From Entophlyctis helioformis (taxonomy: Eukaryota > Chytridiomycota > Chytridiomycetes > Chytridiales > Chytriomycetaceae), in assembly GCA_025526915.1 (NCBI GenBank), contig JAHLKH010000087.1:39939-103938 (forward strand): a stretch of 64,000 bases of DNA. Direction: 5' to 3'. Made by a program: the position numbers and the translations under genes. Shown here piece by piece: positions 62,805-64,000 of this stretch (position 1 is its first letter; each line of letters begins with the position of its first letter). The notes below the pieces were generated by a model. It was not told where the DNA came from, made no database searches, and saw nothing but the letters and a program-made list of their open reading frames with translations.

Positions 62805-63621
62805 AGCACGACATGACAACTGGCATGCACAGCAGGCAAGATACAAGCAAGCATGCGATGCAAAAGATGTAGAGCTCAGTGAGACAGTCTCAAGGATGTG
62901 CGGCATGCTCCGTGGCCATGTTTGGAGGCCGAGCGGTTGAGCATGAGAGTTTCGGCAGCTGCACACGTCGCGCACGGACGACGAAACGAGCGCGACGGGA
63001 CAACTGGCATGGACAGCTGAAAGGATAAGGCCAGAAAACCACGGAAGATGGATAGAGCTCAGTGAGACAGTTCCAACGAGGTGCGGCACATTGCACAGCT
63101 GTGTGTACAAGCTGAGATATCCAAGAACGTCTATCGGCGTCTGTCAACGTCGCGAAATTTGCGACGAAACGAGCGCGACGGGACAACTAGCATGGACAGC
63201 TGACAAGATACGGCCAGATAAACATCGTGGCTGGGTAGAGCTTGGTGAGACGGTTCTAGCGAGGTGCGGCACATTGCACAGCTGTTGGTGGAGGCCAAGA
63301 TATCAAAGTGCGCATTCCGGTGTCTGTACACAGCGCGAAAATGGCGACGAAACGAACGCGACGGGACAGCTGGCATGGACAGCAGGCAAGATACGGCCAG
63401 ATAAACATGTGGATGGGTAGAGCTCGGTAAGACGGTTCCAGCGAGGTGCGGCACATTGCACAGCTGTTGGTGGAGGCCAAGATATCAAAGTGCGCATTCC
63501 GGTGTCTGTACACAGCGCGAAAATGGCAACGAAACGAACGCGACGGGACAGCTGGCATGGACAGCAGGCAAGAGACGGCCAGATAACGACTGTGGGTGGA
63601 TAGAGCTCAGTGAGACGGTTC

Positions 63622-63707
63622 CTGACAAAGTGTTTGAGATTTAGGGGGGTCATCCGCGTTTCACTGACAAAGTGTTTGAAATTTAGGGGGGTCATCCGCG
63701 TTTCACT
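63622..63707. repeat. 42-bp direct repeat at the satellite edge
   Basis: Two tandem copies from CTGACAAAGTGTTTGA through TTTAGGGGGGTCATCCGCG to TTTCA, differing at one base. A CACCTCCA mini-repeat follows. Confidence 0.85.
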
Positions 63708-63764
63708 GCCAGAGTCACTGCCAGCCAAATCACCTCCAGAATCACCTCCACGTTTGGGCCAATA

Positions 63765-63880
63765 TTGGTCGCCGAAATCGATGACCCATCGAAGACAGAG
63801 TGCCGTTAGGGCACAGAACCATGGGAACATACCGCACCAGGCTAGGGAGAAAGCCCTGTAAATGCTCTTTCCAACGCACT
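63765..63880. repeat. dispersed repeat R1, copy 2
   Basis: Matches 55064-55179 and ends directly at TTAGGGTTAGG (63880-63890), 1.8 units of the common fungal telomere repeat. Confidence 0.8.
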
Positions 63881-63944
63881 TAGGGTTAGGAGATAAGAGT
63901 CGTTTATTGAGGCATTGTTGTGACACCACCAATAGTGTCCCAGC

Positions 63945-64000
63945 CTATTCTCCACCAACTAGACCGATGATCCGGTCTGTGATGGTTTTGAAAGTGTTGA
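63945..64000 (-). CDS. possible 3' end of a gene entering from the right
   Basis: On the minus strand the frame reads NTFKTITDRIIGLVGGE and stops at TAG (63947-63945). An AATAAA on the same strand follows at about 63904-63909. Too short to identify. Confidence 0.25.
   Translation of the reverse strand, partial: NTFKTITDRIIGLVGGE

Larger units (their letters stand above)
61447..63620. repeat. ~182-bp satellite array
   Basis: The landmark GACGGTTCCAGCGAGGTGCGG recurs in variants near 61808, 61990, 62171, 62353, 62533, 62884, 63066, 63249 and 63433, with a broken edge near 63617; spacing is 180-184 bp. The one long gap (62533-62884) is explained by insertion of repeat R3. A diverged unit with R3 also starts the array at 61447. 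Minus-strand frames stay open through many units. Confidence 0.85.

Noticed and set aside
63880..63890. true telomere
   Set aside because: Only 1.8 TTAGGG units, followed by more than 100 bp of other sequence; at most an interstitial scar.

Overview
The window is eukaryotic nuclear DNA and looks fungal, most likely from a zoosporic, chytrid-like lineage (inference). Genes are compact and GC-rich. Introns are 50-170 nt, mostly GT-AG, often with CTGAC-type branch points. There are two Pol III tRNA genes, chromovirus and Ty3-type retroelements, and fungal-style housekeeping genes: PRP17/CDC40, a fungal-type cystathionine beta-lyase, PEX13 and an exportin-5/MSN5 homologue. No rRNA genes, CRISPR arrays or bacterial operons were seen. 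Species assignment is not possible from the sequence alone.

Layout. 0-3.7 kb: polyQ kelch protein with an apparent frameshift. 3.9-7.9 kb: two F-box-like/ankyrin genes mixed with relic gene ends. 8.2-10 kb: two tandem secreted DUF3455-like genes. 10.7-19.1 kb: a dense housekeeping block (PRP17, cystathionine beta-lyase, a two-domain ER FKBP, an OTU deubiquitinase, an RRM-RGG protein) ending at tRNA-Leu(AAG). 19.6-23.7 kb: two more ankyrin genes in the same duplicated unit. 23.9-28.6 kb: a single-pass membrane protein with a polyQ tail, PEX13 and a small unknown gene. 28.7-34.5 kb: a complete Ty3-like retrotransposon with apparently identical LTRs, inserted just upstream of tRNA-Ser(AGA). 34.6-43.4 kb: duplicated relic tails, a WD40-like fragment, an LRR membrane protein with one repeat per exon, and a fifth ankyrin gene. 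43.4-50.8 kb: an 18-exon exportin-5 sharing a 15-bp start-to-start gap with an AIRAPL-like AN1 gene, then two small amphipathic proteins. 50.9-55 kb: a decayed chromovirus and a 5'-truncated second LRR gene. 55-64 kb: gene-poor repeats (15-bp, about 90-100-bp and about 182-bp tandem arrays plus dispersed repeats), possibly subtelomeric.

How it fits together. Core genes sit in divergent pairs with very short shared promoters: cystathionine beta-lyase/FKBP, with two TCACGTG sites; OTU/RRM, with four CCAAT boxes; exportin/AN1. Accessory genes (five F-box-like/ankyrin, two LRR, two DUF3455, GPI-type tails) are repeated, partly broken and interleaved with retroelements. This suggests a fast-turnover surface and adaptor repertoire. 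That role is inference; no complete new biochemical system can be shown from sequence alone.
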